From: Pseudomonas sp. Bc-h
Lineage (GTDB): Bacteria; Pseudomonadota; Gammaproteobacteria; Pseudomonadales; Pseudomonadaceae
DNA: 64,000 bases
Assembly: GCF_002080045.1 (NCBI RefSeq)
Contig: NZ_MUIN01000009.1
Location: 301,707-365,706, forward strand
Direction of reading: 5' to 3'
Shown here: positions 61,412 through 64,000 of the stretch, one piece after another
How positions within the stretch are numbered: position 1 is the stretch's first letter
Layout: the number at the start of each line of letters is the position of its first letter
The notes under the pieces: model-generated
Seen by the model: only the letters and a program-made list of their open reading frames with translations
Told to the model about the DNA's origin: nothing
The model's database searches: none
Made by a program: the position numbers and the translations under genes

Positions 61412-63844
61412 ATGCTCAGGGATTTGGCAGATATCTTTTCGCCGCAAAACCGACGCCTGATCAGCCTCAAAACCGAACTCGAGGGGGAGCAGGAATTACT
61501 GCTGGATTCAGTTTCCGGTCGGGAGGCGATATCGGAACTGTTCACCTTCGAGGTCGAACTGCTCGCCAGGGATGCCCATATCGAACTCAAATCGCTGATC
61601 GGCAAGCCTGCGCAATTACAGATCGAACTGGCGAGCGGGAATACGCGGATCATCGATGGCTACATCACCCGATTCAGCCTGCAGGGCAGCGACGGTGGCC
61701 TGACCCGCTACACGGCCACCCTGAGTCCGTGGCTGTGGATGCTCGGTCAGCGCCAGGACTCGCGGATCTATCAGGAGAAAACCGTCGAGGACATTCTGCG
61801 CGCGGTTTTCGCGGCATACGGCGACCTTCCGCGTTTCGAGTTCCGCCTGTTCGATCCTCTGCAGCCTCATAGCTACATCACCCAGTATTTCGAGAGCGAC
61901 CTGAGTTTTGTCCTTCGCCTGCTTGAGGGCGAAGGCCTGTTTTTCTATTTCGAACACGATGCAAAAGGTCACACCCTGGTGATTGCTGACCGTTCGACCG
62001 AACTGCTCCCGCTGCCGGAACAGCCGCGTATTCGTTACCACAGGGCGTCCGTGACCGAGAAAGACGATTCGATCACGCACTGGAGTGCGCATCGCCAGCT
62101 TCAATCCGGGCGCATGTGCATCCAGACCAACGATTACAAACAACCGGCCAATGCCCTTCCGGTGACCATGAACAGCCTCAACCAACAGGGCGACGTGGCG
62201 CGACTGCAGATTTATGAACGTACCCGACCCTGCTCTCACCGCACGTATGAGGCCGGCGAATTCATCCTGCGCAGGCGCATCGAAGCGCTCGAGAGCGAGG
62301 GCAAAGGCTTCACCGGTGTAAGCAACTGTCGCAGCATGCGTCCGGGGTACAGCTTCGAACTGACCCAGCATTTCGATCATGACCTTGGCTCCCTGCAGGA
62401 CCGGCAATTTTTACTGCTCAGCGTGGAGCACCAGGGCCGCAACAATTATTGCTCGCCCAAACCCGCCGACTACGCGAATACCTTCGGTTGCATTCGCAGC
62501 AAAATCCCCTTTCGGCCCCCGCTGTCAACGGAACGACCCGCCATCAACGGGCCGTTGACCGGGGTCGTGGTCGGTCCTCGGGCGAACGAAGTATTCACCG
62601 ACGAACTGGGCCGGATTCGCGTGCGTTTTCATTGGCAGCGCCATATCGAGCCCGATGATGATGCGACACGTGAGGACGCGGACGACACGGCCTGGCTGAG
62701 GGTTGCGATGCCGAGCGCGGGAGCGGGCTTCGGCCACCAGTTCGTGCCACGTATCGGCCAGGAAGTGCTGATCCAGCACATGGCCGCAGATGTGGATCGC
62801 CCTGTCGTGACCGGTGTCTTGTATAACGGCACCCATGCACAGCCCTACTTCAGCGGCGAGTCGGGGCTGCCGGGCAATGGAGCGCTGTCGGGGATCAAGA
62901 GCCGGGAGCATCGCGGAACCGGCTACAACGAACTGGTGTTCGACGACACCCCTGAGCAACTGCGAGCGCGTCTTGCCAGCTCCCATCGAGCCACCGCGCT
63001 GAACCTGGGCAAGCTGACCACGCCACGCACCCGGGGTAGTGCCAAGCCGCGCGGCGAAGGTGCGGAGTTGCGCACCGACGCGGCCATCGCGCTGCGTGCG
63101 GCTCAGGGCATGTTGCTGACCACGTACGCGCGCACTCAGGCCAGTGGGGCGCAACTGGATCGCAGCGAGTTGCTCGACCTGCTGGCCGAGTGCGGCGAAC
63201 TGTTCAAGGCGTTGGGTCAGACGGCAGTGAGCCAAGGCAGCACAGCGCTCGACGCCCGGGGCTTCGAAGCCTTGCAGCAGTCCCTCAAGCAATGGCCGGC
63301 CGCTGACAGCCATCAGTCCGGTGACCCCGTATTGGCAATGGCAGCCGCCGCTGGCACGGTCAGCGCCACGCCCGGCTCGCAGCTTCAGGTCGCTGGAGAA
63401 AACCACGACACCCTTGCCCGCCGTCATCTGCAATTTACCAGCGGGCATGCCACGCGCTTGCACGCCGGGGAAGGCATTGCGCTGTTCGCCGAGCAAAAAG
63501 GCATCAGCGCCATCGCCAATCGCGGCAAGGTAACGGTGCAGGCGCAACAAGACGATGTCGCCCTCAATGCCCAACAGAACGTACAGATCAGCGCAGAACA
63601 GGGCGAAGTGGTGATCAGTGCGCCGCACCTGCGTTTCGTTGCCGACGACGGCAGCTACATCAAGATCGGCGGCGGTATCGAGATCGGCACCCAAGGTGAG
63701 GTCATCACCCACGGCCGCAGCCATGACTGGGTCGGGCCGAAAACCGAACGCTACAGCGTCTCGATGCCACCGCCGGCCGAGTCAGTCTGCCTGGAATGCC
63801 TGCTCAAGGCCGCACTGTCCGGTGCCGCGCAGGTGACCCTATGA
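61412..63844 (+). CDS. vgrG: Type VI secretion system tip protein VgrG
   Basis: This 810-residue spike protein has the gp27/gp44-like N-terminal domain (about 1-380; ELLARDAHIELKSLIGKPAQLQIEL ... YFESDLSFVLRLLEGEGLFFYFEH). The gp5-like OB part includes GPRANEVFTDELGRIRVRFHWQR and DDTAWLRVAMPSAGAGFGHQFVPRIGQEVLIQH. The beta-helix/DUF2345 C-terminal part has a short extension ending CLKAALSGAAQVTL, with no extra enzymatic domain. CAGGAG selects ATG 61412. Its stop overlaps the DUF4123 gene start, as in VgrG-adaptor-effector modules. Confidence 0.93.
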   Translation: MLRDLADIFSPQNRRLISLKTELEGEQELLLDSVSGREAISELFTFEVELLARDAHIELKSLIGKPAQLQIELASGNTRIIDGYITRFSLQGSDGGLTRYTATLSPWLWMLGQRQDSRIYQEKTVEDILRAVFAAYGDLPRFEFRLFDPLQPHSYITQYFESDLSFVLRLLEGEGLFFYFEHDAKGHTLVIADRSTELLPLPEQPRIRYHRASVTEKDDSITHWSAHRQLQSGRMCIQTNDYKQPANALPVTMNSLNQQGDVARLQIYERTRPCSHRTYEAGEFILRRRIEALESEGKGFTGVSNCRSMRPGYSFELTQHFDHDLGSLQDRQFLLLSVEHQGRNNYCSPKPADYANTFGCIRSKIPFRPPLSTERPAINGPLTGVVVGPRANEVFTDELGRIRVRFHWQRHIEPDDDATREDADDTAWLRVAMPSAGAGFGHQFVPRIGQEVLIQHMAADVDRPVVTGVLYNGTHAQPYFSGESGLPGNGALSGIKSREHRGTGYNELVFDDTPEQLRARLASSHRATALNLGKLTTPRTRGSAKPRGEGAELRTDAAIALRAAQGMLLTTYARTQASGAQLDRSELLDLLAECGELFKALGQTAVSQGSTALDARGFEALQQSLKQWPAADSHQSGDPVLAMAAAAGTVSATPGSQLQVAGENHDTLARRHLQFTSGHATRLHAGEGIALFAEQKGISAIANRGKVTVQAQQDDVALNAQQNVQISAEQGEVVISAPHLRFVADDGSYIKIGGGIEIGTQGEVITHGRSHDWVGPKTERYSVSMPPPAESVCLECLLKAALSGAAQVTL

Positions 63845-64000
63845 ACCGACTGCCGACACCCTACACCCACCTCGTCGAAGCCAACGGGCTGAGCAGCCTG
63901 GTCCTGCTCGACGGTGCCATGCAACAACGCCTGGGGACCCGCCTGGCCGAACAGCCCGAGGGCGCCATTTCGCTGTTCGCCAACTATCCCAAGGCCGTAC
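63841..64000 (+). CDS. DUF4123 T6SS effector chaperone, cut by the window end
   Basis: Only the first 53 codons are present: MNRLPTPYTHLVEANGLSSLVLLDGAMQQRLGTRLAEQ... This short start and its 4-bp overlap with vgrG fit DUF4123 adaptors (Tap/TEC), which load an effector onto VgrG. The effector gene should follow outside the window. The domain cannot be verified from this length. Confidence 0.65.
   Translation, partial: MNRLPTPYTHLVEANGLSSLVLLDGAMQQRLGTRLAEQPEGAISLFANYPKAV

Noticed and set aside
62525-63724. 399-codon minus-strand frame over vgrG
   Set aside because: Shadow of the VgrG frame, which is well conserved; no ribosome site.
1-64000. CRISPR array, insertion sequence or prophage
   Set aside because: No regularly spaced repeats, transposase, integrase or phage structural genes were seen; REP hairpins are the only dispersed repeats.

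Overview
The window is a chromosomal segment of a Pseudomonas species, most like the P. fluorescens / P. syringae complex. The evidence is the GC-rich coding bias, REP-type hairpins beginning GTGGGAGGGAGCTTGCTC, and gene families and neighbourhoods typical of that group (YggL, TerC, NhaR, PbpG, PpyR beside a NorR-type regulator, ectoine catabolism, VgrG). There is no phage, plasmid, integrase, rRNA or CRISPR array.

Layout. 0-9.6 kb is housekeeping and envelope: a DeoR-type regulator, an RluA-family pseudouridine synthase, a glutaredoxin-like protein, a membrane acyltransferase, an ammonium transporter, a three-gene YqjD/YqjE-type membrane operon, an EAL phosphodiesterase and a TTG-start dGTPase. 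9.6-14.9 kb is a BvgA/BvgS-type phosphorelay: a lone receiver protein, a LuxR-type response regulator and a 1214-residue hybrid kinase, with inverted heptads resembling BvgA operators upstream. 14.9-32 kb holds YggL, DacB, several lipoproteins, two tRNA-Val(GAC) genes with duplicated flanks, a PuuB-like oxidase, a C39-like protein lacking its catalytic residues, TerC, NhaR, an MFS exporter, YceH, an AroE-like enzyme and several small proteins.

32-42.5 kb carries PbpG and then a complete ectoine/hydroxyectoine import and early-catabolism locus: ehuBCDA on the plus strand, and enuR, eutB, eutC, doeA, doeB on the minus strand. A 16-bp palindrome ATTG-N2-CTAG-N2-CAAT recurs at its three promoters. 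42.6-48.6 kb holds an Nramp transporter, an MFS transporter, and a NorR-type regulator divergent from ppyR. Their shared intergenic region has three GT-N7-AC motifs and a sigma54-like promoter.

48.8-54.8 kb is the most notable block. Four overlapping genes and a fifth close behind resemble the mycobacterial polyprenyl-phosphoryl-arabinofuranose pathway: a HAD-UbiA fusion, a DprE1-like oxidase, a DprE2-like reductase, a multi-span putative flippase and a GT-C-like membrane protein. It may build and use a lipid-linked pentofuranose donor.

54.8-58.3 kb is AT-richer accessory DNA with three orphan genes sharing a C-terminal pattern. It also holds decayed copies of the 3' ends of the flanking genes, which indicates an old tandem duplication. 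The window ends with an SDR / GH15 / DUF2945 operon and, divergently, a T6SS vgrG with the start of a DUF4123 chaperone gene.
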